Shown here: in pieces, positions 1 through 10,514 of the stretch
Layout of the letters: each line of letters begins with the position of its first letter
Numbering within the stretch: the first letter of the stretch is position 1
NCBI GenBank assembly: GCA_029218425.1
Contig: JAQXRH010000010.1
Coordinates: forward strand, 49,703-113,702
Reading direction: 5' to 3'
DNA length: 64,000 bases
From: Bacteroidales bacterium
Lineage (GTDB): Bacteria > Bacteroidota > Bacteroidia > Bacteroidales > Muribaculaceae
The notes under the pieces: generated by a model
The model's database searches: none
Told to the model about the DNA's origin: nothing
Seen by the model: the letters and a program-made list of their open reading frames with translations, nothing else
Translations under genes and position numbers: made by a program

Positions 1-1
1 T

Positions 2-2104
2 GGGAATATAAGCCATATGCTGATGCCGACGTTGCCCACGGTGCATCTGCCGAACGGGATGATGAGGGTGTATCCGGTGAGGGGGTCGTATACCGAGAGC
101 TTGATAAACGGGTTGCCGCTGATGGTGGTAAATCATAGGGAGTGCCAGGCGTTTAATCTATCGGCGTCGCAAAGCATAGATGAAGATAAAGGGTTGCCGT
201 ATACGATATTAACCGATTACGACAATGAGAAGATAACGCCGTATTACTATGCAACCGACATAGATAATCAGAATATACGGGCAGAGTATACGCCGGGACA
301 GCATTCGGCGGTGTACAGGCTGACGCCCGATGAGAAAGCCGGCGCCATGACCGTAATAGTCAATGCGCGGAATGGGGAGATGAAAGTTGACGACCGCATA
401 ATTAGCGGATACCAATATAGCTGGGGAGGGATAAAAGTGTATATATATGCAGAGTTAAGCCGTAAGCCGCAGAGCGGAGGGATAGTTACGGGGGGCAAGA
501 TGACAGAGCGAAAGGCCGGTAGCGGCGATGACGCCTGCTGCGCGTTGCGTTTTGATGCCAAGAAGCCGTTGGAGATACGTTATGGGGTGTCGTATATCGA
601 CGAGTCCCAGGCGCGCGACAATATGATGCGCGAAGTGGGGCATGCGAGCTTCGAGGAAGTGAAGAGCGAAGCCAGAGCAGCGTGGAACGAGGCCCTTGGG
701 AAGATAGAGGTAGAAGGTGGAAGCGAAGATGACAAGGAAGTGTTTTATACGGCGCTGTACCGGTGCTATGAGCGACCGGTAGACATTGCGGAGTATGGGC
801 GTTATTTCAGTCCGGCCGACCGTAGAGTGTATGAAGGCGCGCATCATTATACCGACGATTGGTTGTGGGACACATACCGTGCTACCCATCCGTTGCGGAT
901 ATTGCTATCGGAGAGCCAGGAGGCAGATATGCTAAATTCGCTGATAGATTTCGCGCGGAAGTCGGAGCATCAATGGTTGCCGACGTTTCCGGCAGTGAGC
1001 GGCGACTCGCATCGCATGAACTGCAACCATGGCGTAGCGGCGATAGCCGATGCGATGGTAAAAGGGGTGTCGGGAGTAGATTATGCAGCAGGCTACCGAT
1101 ATGGGAAGGCCGCGATAGAGGAAAAGACACTTGCGCCGTGGCGCAACGGGAAGGCCGGTTATCTGAATAAGTTTTACCGCGAGCATGGGTATATACCGGC
1201 GTTGCGTCCCGGCGAGCGCGAGACCCTTGACGAGGTAGACGGATGGGAGAAGCGTCAGGCGGTAGCAGTGACGTTGGGGACATCGTATGACGATTGGTGC
1301 TTGTCGGTGATAGCGTCGCGATTGGGGCTAAAAGAGGAGTCGGCCTACTATGCCGGCGAGTCACAGAATTATCGGAACTTGTATAACGCGTCGACAGGTT
1401 TTTTCCACCCCAAGGACAGTGCCGGGAACTTTATAGAGCCGTTTGACTACAAATTTTCGGGCGGGATAGGTGCACGCGACTATTATGACGAGAACAATGG
1501 GTGGACCTACCGATGGGACTGCCAGCACGACATAGCCGGGCTAATAGAGCTGATGGGCGGTAGAGAGAAATTCATAGCAAACCTTGACGCTACGTTCAAC
1601 GAGTGGCTTGGGAAGAACAAGTATGAGTTTTATAGCGTGTTGCCCGATCAGACGGGGAACGTGGGTCAGTTCACCATGGGAAATGAGCCGTCGATGCATA
1701 TACCGTATTTGTACAACTATGCCGGCGAGCCGTGGCGCACGCAGCGGAGGGTAAGGCAGCTGATACGACAGTGGTTTCGCGCTGATGTGATGGGCGTGCC
1801 CGGCGATGAGGATGGTGGCGGCTTGTCGTCGTTTGTGGTATTTTCGATGATGGGATTTTATCCAGTGACACCCGGGTCGGGGCAGTATGCGATAGGAACA
1901 CCGTTTTTCAGCAAGGTGACTATTCATATGGAAAATGGGCGGAGCGTAGAGATATCAGCGCCTGGGGCGTCGGATGAGTGCAAATATATAGAGCGAGCGA
2001 CGATAGATGGGCGCGAGCTGAAGGAGCCATGGTTCAGCCACGACGATATCAAGAAGGGCGCGCGGTTGCACTTCACGATGACCGGGAAAGCGGTAAGGAG
2101 ATAG
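2..2104 (+). CDS. GH92 family glycosidase (alpha-mannosidase-like), 5' end cut by the window
   Basis: Frame stays open upstream of the ATG (GNISHMLMPTLPTVHLPNGMMRVYP); GH92-like motifs and C-terminal GNEPSMHIPYLYNYAGEPW, GDEDGGGLSSFVVFSMMGFYPV. Confidence 0.9.
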   Translation, partial: GNISHMLMPTLPTVHLPNGMMRVYPVRGSYTESLINGLPLMVVNHRECQAFNLSASQSIDEDKGLPYTILTDYDNEKITPYYYATDIDNQNIRAEYTPGQHSAVYRLTPDEKAGAMTVIVNARNGEMKVDDRIISGYQYSWGGIKVYIYAELSRKPQSGGIVTGGKMTERKAGSGDDACCALRFDAKKPLEIRYGVSYIDESQARDNMMREVGHASFEEVKSEARAAWNEALGKIEVEGGSEDDKEVFYTALYRCYERPVDIAEYGRYFSPADRRVYEGAHHYTDDWLWDTYRATHPLRILLSESQEADMLNSLIDFARKSEHQWLPTFPAVSGDSHRMNCNHGVAAIADAMVKGVSGVDYAAGYRYGKAAIEEKTLAPWRNGKAGYLNKFYREHGYIPALRPGERETLDEVDGWEKRQAVAVTLGTSYDDWCLSVIASRLGLKEESAYYAGESQNYRNLYNASTGFFHPKDSAGNFIEPFDYKFSGGIGARDYYDENNGWTYRWDCQHDIAGLIELMGGREKFIANLDATFNEWLGKNKYEFYSVLPDQTGNVGQFTMGNEPSMHIPYLYNYAGEPWRTQRRVRQLIRQWFRADVMGVPGDEDGGGLSSFVVFSMMGFYPVTPGSGQYAIGTPFFSKVTIHMENGRSVEISAPGASDECKYIERATIDGRELKEPWFSHDDIKKGARLHFTMTGKAVRR

Positions 2105-2166
2105 TGGATTGGGAACCAGGAACCGGGGATTGGAAGTAAATTAAAAAAGATAGAAAAGAGAGAGAT

Positions 2167-3618
2167 ATGATAGGAGAAAGAAGAATAATGGGAGTGATGG
2201 TGGCGATAATAGCTGCCGTGGGCAATGTGTTGGTGCCGGAGGTTATAGCGGCCGATGCCGATTACGAGGCGAGCATGGTAAGCTCGACGCCCGGAGCAGA
2301 GTGGATAGAAGGCGGCACCGTGGCAGTGGAGGCATTTGAAGGAGGGAAGGTGTATGACGTGGTAGTCACCGACTATGCCGCCCAGGAGATGCTTGGTTTT
2401 GGGGGCTGCTTCAACGAGTTGGGCGGCAAAGCGTTGTCGACGCTTAGCAAATCAGAGCGCGCCCGAGTGATGGAGGGGTTGTTTGACACAGAGAAAGGGC
2501 TTGGGCTGCGGGTGTGCCGTACGCCGGTAGGGGCGAATGACTTTGCCACCGAGTGGTACAGCTATGATGAGACAGCCGGCGACTTGGAGCTGCGCAAATT
2601 CAGCATCAAGCATGACAAGAAATACCTGATACCGTATATCAAGGCAGCGCAGAAGATAAATCCGGGGTTGAAGATATGGGCATCGCCGTGGAGCGCCCCG
2701 CTGTGGATGAAGCGAAACGGCCATTATGCCAATAAGGCCGATGCCATCAACAAGATGTTGCCGTCGCAGGAAGTTCCTACCGGGCAAGACCAGATGATAC
2801 TTGAGCCGGAATATCTCACGGCGTATAGCAAATACCTGTCGAAGTATGTCGACGAATATAAGAAAGAGGGGATAGATATCTATATGCTACAATTCCAGAA
2901 TGAGCCTTACACGTTCAATATATGGCCCAATTGCTCGTGGACCGAGGGGGCGATGAGCGAGTTTTTGGGGAAATACTTGGGGCCGCGGTTTGCGGTTGAG
3001 CATCCGGAAGTGGAATTATGGTTGGGGACAATGAATACCAATCGAATAGAAAACGTAGATAAGATACTTGGGGGCGACAACGTGGCACAGTATGTCAAGG
3101 GGATAGGCGTGCAGTGGGAAGGGAAAGATATAGTAAAGGTGTTGACCGAGCGTTATCCCGGGATGCCGATTATGCAGACCGAGAACGAGTGTGGCAACGG
3201 TAGCAACGATTGGCCGGCCGCCGAGCATACGTTTGGGTTGATGCGCAAGTACATAGGCGATGGAGCCGGGTTGTACATGTATTTCAACATGGTGCTTGGT
3301 GATGATTGCCGCAGCACGTGGGGTTGGAAGCAGAATGCCATGGTAGTGGCAGATAGCAAGACGAAGAGCGCGCGGTTTACGCCGGAATATTGGGTGATGA
3401 AGCATTTCAGCCATTATGTGAAGGAAGGCGCGCATAGGTTGGTCACTATGGGTAATGACCGCGACCTGTTGGCATTTGAGAATGCCGACGGCGGGCGGAT
3501 AGTAGTGGTGTATAATCCCGAAGAGACAGAGCGGGAGATAAGCATCGCTATAGGGAAAGAAAAGGCGGTGAGGGCGACATTGCAGTCCAAGTCGTTTAAT
3601 ACGCTGATAATAAAATAA
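2167..3618 (+). CDS. GH30 family glycosidase (glucosylceramidase-like)
   Basis: GFGGCFNELGG, KIWASPWSAPLWMK, FQNEP, TENECGNGSNDW motifs. Confidence 0.9.
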   Translation: MIGERRIMGVMVAIIAAVGNVLVPEVIAADADYEASMVSSTPGAEWIEGGTVAVEAFEGGKVYDVVVTDYAAQEMLGFGGCFNELGGKALSTLSKSERARVMEGLFDTEKGLGLRVCRTPVGANDFATEWYSYDETAGDLELRKFSIKHDKKYLIPYIKAAQKINPGLKIWASPWSAPLWMKRNGHYANKADAINKMLPSQEVPTGQDQMILEPEYLTAYSKYLSKYVDEYKKEGIDIYMLQFQNEPYTFNIWPNCSWTEGAMSEFLGKYLGPRFAVEHPEVELWLGTMNTNRIENVDKILGGDNVAQYVKGIGVQWEGKDIVKVLTERYPGMPIMQTENECGNGSNDWPAAEHTFGLMRKYIGDGAGLYMYFNMVLGDDCRSTWGWKQNAMVVADSKTKSARFTPEYWVMKHFSHYVKEGAHRLVTMGNDRDLLAFENADGGRIVVVYNPEETEREISIAIGKEKAVRATLQSKSFNTLIIK

Positions 3619-3639
3619 ATAACCTGACATAAAAACATT

Positions 3640-5064
3640 ATGATGAAGAAATATTTAGTAGCGATACCGATGCTGGCGCTAAGTGTGGCGGCGGCAGTGG
3701 CGCAAAAGGTGGAAATGTACAGCACAACTGAGGCGTCGCTATGGCAAGAGGTCAAGAATGTGAAATGGACTACCAAGGCACCCGAAGCGGGGAAGCCGGT
3801 GGTGACCTTGACCGACGAGCGAGCTCAGACCATCGACGGCATCGGCGGCACGTTCAACGAGATAGGTTGGGATATGCTCTGCTATCTCAGTGAGGACCAG
3901 CGTCAGCAGATACTCAACGACCTGTTCAGCGAGGAGGGCGCTAAGTTCAGCTATTGCCGTATGCCGATAGGCGCAAGCGATTACGGTATGAATTTCTATT
4001 CGCTCAACGATGTCGTGGATGACTTCGACATGGTGAATTTCTCGATAGCGCGCGACCGCCACATACTGTTGCGCTACATCAAGGAGGCTCAGAAAATCAA
4101 TCCCGACCTGAAGATGTGGGCGTCGCCTTGGAGCCCTCCCGGCTGGATGAAGATAAACAGCAGCTATGCCAGCGGATATGACCGCAGCGAGCATAACCAC
4201 AATGGTCTGACCCTTGACCGCCATATCGAGCTTCCATGCACCGGCTTCAAGATGCAGGAGGGCTATCTGAAAGCCTACGCCCTCTATCTCGCCAAATTCT
4301 GCAAGGCATACGAAGAGCAGGGTGTGCATATCGAGAACATCAACATACAGAACGAACCCTGTTCCAACCATATTTTCCCGAGCTGTCCGTGGCGTCCGGA
4401 GGATATGGCATATTTCGTAGGCCGTTTCCTCGGTCCTCGCTTCGAGCAGGACAGCATCGACACCGAAATCATATTCGGCACCATCAACCGCGACAATCCG
4501 GCATTCACTCGCACCGCCCTCAATGACCCCGAAGCCGCCAAGTATTTCAAAGGCGCCGGATTTCAGTGGGATGGTAAAGGTGCAATTCCGTATATCAGCA
4601 AGGAATATCCCCACCTGAAGATGATGCACACCGAGGCTGAATGTGGCAACGGTAGCAATGACTGGGGCGCCGCCGAGCACACATGGTGGCAGATAAGCCA
4701 CTATCTCCGTAATGGGGCACGCAATTTCACATATTGGAATATGGTGCTCGACGACACCGGCACAAGTCCGTGGGGCTGGAAGCAGAATTCGCTTATCTCC
4801 GTCAATCCCAAGACTCTTGAGGTGGTTTATCACCCCGAATACTATCTTATGAAGCATCTTAGCCACTATGTCGAGCCGGGTGCGCAACGATTAGTGCTTG
4901 ACAATGCCGATGATGACATTCTTGCATTTGTCAATCCCGATGGCAAGGGTGTGGTAATTGTGGCTAACTGTGCTGACAAATCCCGCCAAGTGGTTTTGAG
5001 ACAGGGCAAGAAATATTTGACAGTAGTTTTACAACCAAAATCATTTAGTACGATATATTATTGA
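3640..5064 (+). CDS. GH30 family glycosidase, paralogue of the preceding gene
   Basis: IDGIGGTFNEIGWD, MWASPWSPPGWMK, IQNEP, HTEAECGNGSNDW motifs. Confidence 0.9.
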   Translation: MMKKYLVAIPMLALSVAAAVAQKVEMYSTTEASLWQEVKNVKWTTKAPEAGKPVVTLTDERAQTIDGIGGTFNEIGWDMLCYLSEDQRQQILNDLFSEEGAKFSYCRMPIGASDYGMNFYSLNDVVDDFDMVNFSIARDRHILLRYIKEAQKINPDLKMWASPWSPPGWMKINSSYASGYDRSEHNHNGLTLDRHIELPCTGFKMQEGYLKAYALYLAKFCKAYEEQGVHIENINIQNEPCSNHIFPSCPWRPEDMAYFVGRFLGPRFEQDSIDTEIIFGTINRDNPAFTRTALNDPEAAKYFKGAGFQWDGKGAIPYISKEYPHLKMMHTEAECGNGSNDWGAAEHTWWQISHYLRNGARNFTYWNMVLDDTGTSPWGWKQNSLISVNPKTLEVVYHPEYYLMKHLSHYVEPGAQRLVLDNADDDILAFVNPDGKGVVIVANCADKSRQVVLRQGKKYLTVVLQPKSFSTIYY

Positions 5065-5079
5065 TAATTATATAATTCC

Positions 5080-7644
5080 ATGAAATTCAAGAAGTTGATA
5101 GCTGCCGGGCTGATATGTCTGGCAAGTAATACTCTTACCTATGGGCAGGAGCGCGAGGTGTACAAAGACCCCACAGCACCGATTCATCAACGCGTCATAG
5201 ACCTGCTTTCGCGTCTAACGCTCGAGGAGAAAGTGTCGCTAATGACGCATAATTCACCGGGAATACCGCGGCTTGGCATCGACAAGCTCAATATAGGGAA
5301 CGAGGCGTTGCACGGCGTAGTGCGTCCGGGAAAATTTACAGTGTTTCCACAAGCAATAGGCATGGCTGCAACATGGAATCCGACACTGATAAACAGGATG
5401 TCGACAGCCATATCCGACGAAGCCCGTGGGAAGTGGAATGCATTGGGGCTCGGCAAGTTGCAACACGACGGGTCAAGCGATTTGTTGACATTCTGGTCGC
5501 CGACCGTCAATATGGCACGCGACCCGCGATGGGGCCGTACGCCCGAGACCTATGGAGAAGATCCCTATCTTACAGGCTGTATCGGAACAGCATTTGTAAA
5601 AGGCTTGCAGGGAGAGCATCCTCGTTATATCAAAACGATAGCCACACCAAAGCATTTCGCTGCAAATAATGAAGAGCATAACCGAGCATCGTGCAATGCA
5701 GTGATATCGGAGCGCGATTTGAGGGAATATTATCTGCCGTCGTTTGAGCGTTGCATCAAGGAGGGTAAGGCACAATCAATTATGACCGCCTACAACGCTG
5801 TCAATGGAGTGCCGTGTACTGTCAACCATTATCTGATACAGAAAGTGCTTCGCGGAGACTGGGGCTTTCAGGGTTATGTGGTGACCGACTGCAGTGCGCC
5901 GGCATGGATGGTGACACAGCATAAGTTTGTACGTGACTATGAGACAGCCGCCGTGCTGATGATGAAAGCCGGCAACGACATAGAGTGTGCCGACAATGTG
6001 TATACCGAGCCGCTCATCAAGGCATATAAGGACTATAGAGTGAGTGATGCCGAGATTGATTCCGTGGCGTATCATATATTGCGCGGGCGTATGCTCTTAG
6101 GGCTGTTTGATGACCCGGAACTCAATCCCTATAATAGGATATCGCCTGACAAGGTAGGCTGTAAAGAGCATCAGGAGATAGCCCTTGAAGTGGCACGTCA
6201 GAGCCTCGTGCTTCTCAAGAATGAAAAGAACACTTTGCCAATCAATACCAAGAAGGTGAAGAAAATAGCTGTTGTGGGCTTGAATGCCGACCGTTGCGAA
6301 TTTGGCGATTATAGCGGTACGCCGGTCAATGAGCCGGTGTCGGTGCTTCAGGGAATTAGAAATATAGTCGGCGACGAAGTTGAAATCATCCATGCGCCGT
6401 GGGTGTCGCTTGCCACCGGTTATGAGCCGATATCGAAGGACTTTTTCCCCAATGGGTTAAAGGCAGAGTATTACAGAAACGCCAATCTCGAAGGGGAGCC
6501 GGCTGTGGTACGTACTGATGAGGAGATATATTATGATCCGGCAAGTCAGCCGCCGGATCCGGCATGGTCGCAACCAATGTCGGTGAGATGGACCGGAGAG
6601 CTACGCCCGACAGTTAGCGGCGACTATGTCATATCTATGAAATCGGACGATGGTTGCCGAGTGTGGATAGACGGGAAGAAGCTGATAGACTCGTGGGTGA
6701 GCCGTCCGGCAACGAACGATGACGTCACCGTCAATCTCGAGGCGGGCAAGATATATGACCTGAAGGTGGAATATTTCGACGGTGGAGGCGATTGCTTTGC
6801 ACGTATGTATTGGCGCGCCCCGATACTTGACAGCACTGACCGTATCGAACTGTATGGAGATGCCGGGAAGGCGGCAGCTGAGGCCGATATGACCATCGCG
6901 GTAATGGGTATCGACAAATCAATCGAGCGCGAGGGTCAGGACCGCTATACACTCGAACTCCCCGCCGACCAGCAGGAATTCGTAAAGGAAATATACAAAA
7001 TCAATCCCAACACGGTGGTTGTGATGGTGGCCGGAAGCTCGCTCGCCATCAACTGGATGGACGAGAATATCCCCGCGATACTCTATGCGTGGTATCCCGG
7101 CGAGCAGGGGGGCAATGCAGTGGCCGAGGCGCTGTTCGGCAAATATAACCCCGGCGGAAGGTTGCCTCTTACGTTCTACCGCTCGATGGATGACCTGCCT
7201 GCATTCGACGACTATTCGCTCACCAACGGTCCGGGCCGCACCTACCAGTATTTCACAGGCAAGCCGTTGTATGAATTCGGATATGGACTGAGCTATACTA
7301 AGTTCAAATACAGTGACCTCAAGGTGGACACAACAGCCGATGGTGTTGACGTCAGCTTCAAGGTGCGCAACACCGGCAAGCGCGACGGCGACGAGGTAGC
7401 GCAGGTGTATGTGAAATATCCCGATACAGGCACGTATATGCCTATCAAGCAATTGCGCGGATTTGAGCGCATCAGCGTGCCACGCGGCAAGTCGGAGACC
7501 GTGAAGGTGAATATCCCGTATGCCGACCTTCGCTACTGGGACGAGAATACCGGCGGCTTCGTGACCCCGCAGGGACGTTACGAGATATACGTAGGCGCAT
7601 CGTCCGACGATATCCGTCTCCGCGGCGAAGTGGAAGTGAAATAG
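5080..7644 (+). CDS. GH3 family beta-glucosidase with PA14 insert and fibronectin III-like C-terminus
   Basis: LMTHNSPGIPRLGI, GFQGYVVTDCSAP, PA14-like GDYVISMKSDDGCRVWIDGKKLIDSW, C-terminal GTYMPIKQLRGFERISV. Confidence 0.92.
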   Translation: MKFKKLIAAGLICLASNTLTYGQEREVYKDPTAPIHQRVIDLLSRLTLEEKVSLMTHNSPGIPRLGIDKLNIGNEALHGVVRPGKFTVFPQAIGMAATWNPTLINRMSTAISDEARGKWNALGLGKLQHDGSSDLLTFWSPTVNMARDPRWGRTPETYGEDPYLTGCIGTAFVKGLQGEHPRYIKTIATPKHFAANNEEHNRASCNAVISERDLREYYLPSFERCIKEGKAQSIMTAYNAVNGVPCTVNHYLIQKVLRGDWGFQGYVVTDCSAPAWMVTQHKFVRDYETAAVLMMKAGNDIECADNVYTEPLIKAYKDYRVSDAEIDSVAYHILRGRMLLGLFDDPELNPYNRISPDKVGCKEHQEIALEVARQSLVLLKNEKNTLPINTKKVKKIAVVGLNADRCEFGDYSGTPVNEPVSVLQGIRNIVGDEVEIIHAPWVSLATGYEPISKDFFPNGLKAEYYRNANLEGEPAVVRTDEEIYYDPASQPPDPAWSQPMSVRWTGELRPTVSGDYVISMKSDDGCRVWIDGKKLIDSWVSRPATNDDVTVNLEAGKIYDLKVEYFDGGGDCFARMYWRAPILDSTDRIELYGDAGKAAAEADMTIAVMGIDKSIEREGQDRYTLELPADQQEFVKEIYKINPNTVVVMVAGSSLAINWMDENIPAILYAWYPGEQGGNAVAEALFGKYNPGGRLPLTFYRSMDDLPAFDDYSLTNGPGRTYQYFTGKPLYEFGYGLSYTKFKYSDLKVDTTADGVDVSFKVRNTGKRDGDEVAQVYVKYPDTGTYMPIKQLRGFERISVPRGKSETVKVNIPYADLRYWDENTGGFVTPQGRYEIYVGASSDDIRLRGEVEVK

Positions 7645-7666
7645 TGATTGTAGCAAGTATATAACC

Positions 7667-10099
7667 ATGAAAAAGAGATATGCTGTCGGTGCGGTGGCGC
7701 TGATGTTTGTCGGGATACGGGCCGACGCCAAATTATGGATTAACGAACTGATGCAGTCGAATATCGATTGTGTCTATACGGCCGGTGACTTTCCCGATTC
7801 ATGGTTTGAGATTTACAATGACGGCGATGCCGCCGTCCGTCTTAACGGTTACCGCGTGGGCACGAGCGAAAATTTTGAGGAGGCGTATGTGCTGACCGGT
7901 TCGCTCGGTGTCGGCGCCAAAAACTATAATCTGATATATTGCGACAAGGTGGGGAGCGGATACCACACCGATTTCCGTATTGACAGCGGGAAGGGTAAGT
8001 TGTATCTGTTCAATCCGCAGGGGGAGGTTGTCGACTGTGTGTCATACCCCAAGATGCCGGCGCCCAATGTGGGTTACGGCCGCACGGAGGATGCCGGCGA
8101 CAAGTGGGGGTATGAGCTGACACCAACGCCTCGCGCCGCCAATGGCGGGGGCGTCACGGCTACGGTGCTGCCCGAACCGGTGTTCTCGGTCAAGGGCAAT
8201 GCGCGTTACAATGTGAAGCGGATAGAGGAGGTGACGGTAAGCATCCCCGAGGGGGTGGAATTGCCGGCGGACACGCGGCTATATGTGACGACCGACGGCT
8301 CCGAGCCGACGGCAGAGTCGGCAAGCTATGAGCGGGAGTTTAAAGTGAGCACGTCGCAGTCGATGGTGATACGTGCCAAACTTATGTCGGCGGAGGCAAT
8401 ATCGCCACGCGCCACGACACATTCCTACATCTACCATTCGCGCGAGGTGGATATTCCGATTATATCGCTTAACACCAATCAGGATTATTTCGATGACCCG
8501 GCTATAGGTCTATGGAACAATTTCGAGGAGAACTGGCGTCGGCCGGTCAATGTTGAGTATTTTCTTCCGTCGGGAGGGGAGAGTCCTATCAACCAGCTCG
8601 GAGAGTTGAGAATACATGGCGGATGGTCGAGAAACCATGTACAGAAGTCGCTTGCGGTGTATTCCAACAAGCGTTTCGGTACGAAGAAATACAGTTATCC
8701 GTTCTGGAGCGACAAGCCCGGAGTGAAGAAATCGAAATCATTCGTGCTGCGCAACGGCGGCAACTGTTTCGGCGAGGCGCGTATCAATGACTCGTTCGTG
8801 CAGACGCTGTTCGGCCGCAACTGCGACAATCTCGACTGGCAGGCCTACCGGCCCGTGATATGCTATATCAACGGCAAATACCGCGGTATATACGCGTTGC
8901 GCCAGCGCTCAAACGAGGATTATGTCGAGGATTGTTACGACGGGCTGGAGGATATCGACATGCTGGAGAACTGGGAGGAGCTGAAAGCTGGTACGACCGA
9001 CAGTTTTGAGGCGCTGAAGCGTTTGTATGAAGGTAATCCTACCTACGAGGAGATGGCTGAAGCGATAGATGTGGAGAATTTCGCCAATCTGTATATTGCT
9101 AATGCATGGGCTACGAATACCGATTTTCCCGGCAACAATATCGTGATGTGGCGCCCGACAGCCGAAGGCGGCAAATGGCGCTGGATTATGAAGGACCTCG
9201 ATTTCTTAGCGTCGAATCCTGCTGATTTCAACTATTTTGATTTCGTGCTGCACACCGGCGACTATACCTACGGCAATATCGGCGAGGGTAACGCGCATCA
9301 TGCGGTGAAACTGTTCAAGGTGATGACGGCGATGGAGGAGTTCCGCGAGCCGTTCATCGACCGTTTCTTCGTGTATCTCGGCGATTTCCTGCGCCCGGCC
9401 TGCACGGCGGCGCTTATTGACGAGCAGCGCGACGAGCTTGCGCCGGAGTATCGCGCCCATCTTCTGTGCTACGGCAATCCTATAAGTTATGAGGGGTGGG
9501 TGCACCGCGTGGACAATCTGAAGCAGTGGTGCGCGCAGCGTACGGAGGTGATGCCCGGTATCATCTGCAGCTATTTCGGGCTCGGCTCGCCGGTGGCGGT
9601 GAGTGTGGACGGTGCACAGTCCGTAATCAGTATCAACGGTATCGAAGTTAAGGGTGATACGTTTGAGGGGAAGTGGCCTACGGGTCGCGGCATGACTGTC
9701 AGGAGCGACAATCCCGAAACGGGGTGGAAAGTGACGGTCACGGCTAAGACGGGGCGGAGGAATACGTATGAGGTGCAGTCGCCAGAATATACCGTCACGC
9801 CGAGTGGAAATGTGGAGAGCGTGCGCTTGGAGGCGTATCAGATGTCGGGTGTCGGTAATGTCACGGCCGACGAGAGCGCACGTGTCAGTGTGAATGTATG
9901 CGGCAAAATCATTGTGGTCGAGGCTGGCGATGTCATTGAATCGCTGACTTTGACCGATGTGGCCGGGCGGCGTGTGACGGCTACAGCTCCTATGACGGCG
10001 TCCGCGCAGTTGCAGGTAGGCGGTAGCGGGGTGTATGTCGTTGAGGCAGTGCTCGGCGACGGCTCGCGTACGGTCAGAAAAGTGATGGCGGGACGATGA
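7667..10099 (+). CDS. CotH kinase-like protein with N-terminal lamin-tail (LTD)-like domain and C-terminal sorting-type domain
   Basis: LWINELMQSN...WFEIYND (LTD-like), INGKYRGIYALRQRSNEDYVED and KWRWIMKDLDF (CotH-like). Confidence 0.8.
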   Translation: MKKRYAVGAVALMFVGIRADAKLWINELMQSNIDCVYTAGDFPDSWFEIYNDGDAAVRLNGYRVGTSENFEEAYVLTGSLGVGAKNYNLIYCDKVGSGYHTDFRIDSGKGKLYLFNPQGEVVDCVSYPKMPAPNVGYGRTEDAGDKWGYELTPTPRAANGGGVTATVLPEPVFSVKGNARYNVKRIEEVTVSIPEGVELPADTRLYVTTDGSEPTAESASYEREFKVSTSQSMVIRAKLMSAEAISPRATTHSYIYHSREVDIPIISLNTNQDYFDDPAIGLWNNFEENWRRPVNVEYFLPSGGESPINQLGELRIHGGWSRNHVQKSLAVYSNKRFGTKKYSYPFWSDKPGVKKSKSFVLRNGGNCFGEARINDSFVQTLFGRNCDNLDWQAYRPVICYINGKYRGIYALRQRSNEDYVEDCYDGLEDIDMLENWEELKAGTTDSFEALKRLYEGNPTYEEMAEAIDVENFANLYIANAWATNTDFPGNNIVMWRPTAEGGKWRWIMKDLDFLASNPADFNYFDFVLHTGDYTYGNIGEGNAHHAVKLFKVMTAMEEFREPFIDRFFVYLGDFLRPACTAALIDEQRDELAPEYRAHLLCYGNPISYEGWVHRVDNLKQWCAQRTEVMPGIICSYFGLGSPVAVSVDGAQSVISINGIEVKGDTFEGKWPTGRGMTVRSDNPETGWKVTVTAKTGRRNTYEVQSPEYTVTPSGNVESVRLEAYQMSGVGNVTADESARVSVNVCGKIIVVEAGDVIESLTLTDVAGRRVTATAPMTASAQLQVGGSGVYVVEAVLGDGSRTVRKVMAGR

Positions 10100-10491
10100 G
10101 ATGGCGCCGGATACATACTGTCGCGGCCTCGGCGCTCTGCATTATCGTATGCGGGGCGGCCGACGGTGCGGGAGGCAGGGCGCTGCAGTATGCCGACACG
10201 GTGATTGATGTGGGTGGCGTGAGCGCTCGGTCATATATGCATGAGTGTCGGTTTCGGGCGGTCAATGTGTCGGACAGTGCGGTGAGCATATACGGTGCGG
10301 CGTCATCGTGCGCATGTACCGTGCCGCAATATCCGCATGAGCCTGTCGAGCCGGGCGATACGGCGGAGGTGACTGTGGCGTTTGATGCGTCGGGGCAGCC
10401 TGCGGGGCCGTTTGTCAAGAAAATCAGGGTAATGGATACGTCGGCGCCGGGACGGCCTGTGACGCTGCGCATAGTGGGGAGGATAGAGTAG
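10096..10491 (+). CDS. DUF1573-type small secreted protein
   Basis: ASSCACTVPQYPHEPVEPGDTAEVTVAFDASGQPAGPFVKKIRV; overlaps the stop of the preceding gene. Confidence 0.7.
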   Translation: MRWRRIHTVAASALCIIVCGAADGAGGRALQYADTVIDVGGVSARSYMHECRFRAVNVSDSAVSIYGAASSCACTVPQYPHEPVEPGDTAEVTVAFDASGQPAGPFVKKIRVMDTSAPGRPVTLRIVGRIE

Positions 10492-10514
10492 CGCGTTCCG
10501 CACGGGCGTATCTG

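Noticed and set aside
3739-4887. 382-aa minus-strand ORF inside GH30
   Set aside because: Antisense to a well-supported GH30 gene.
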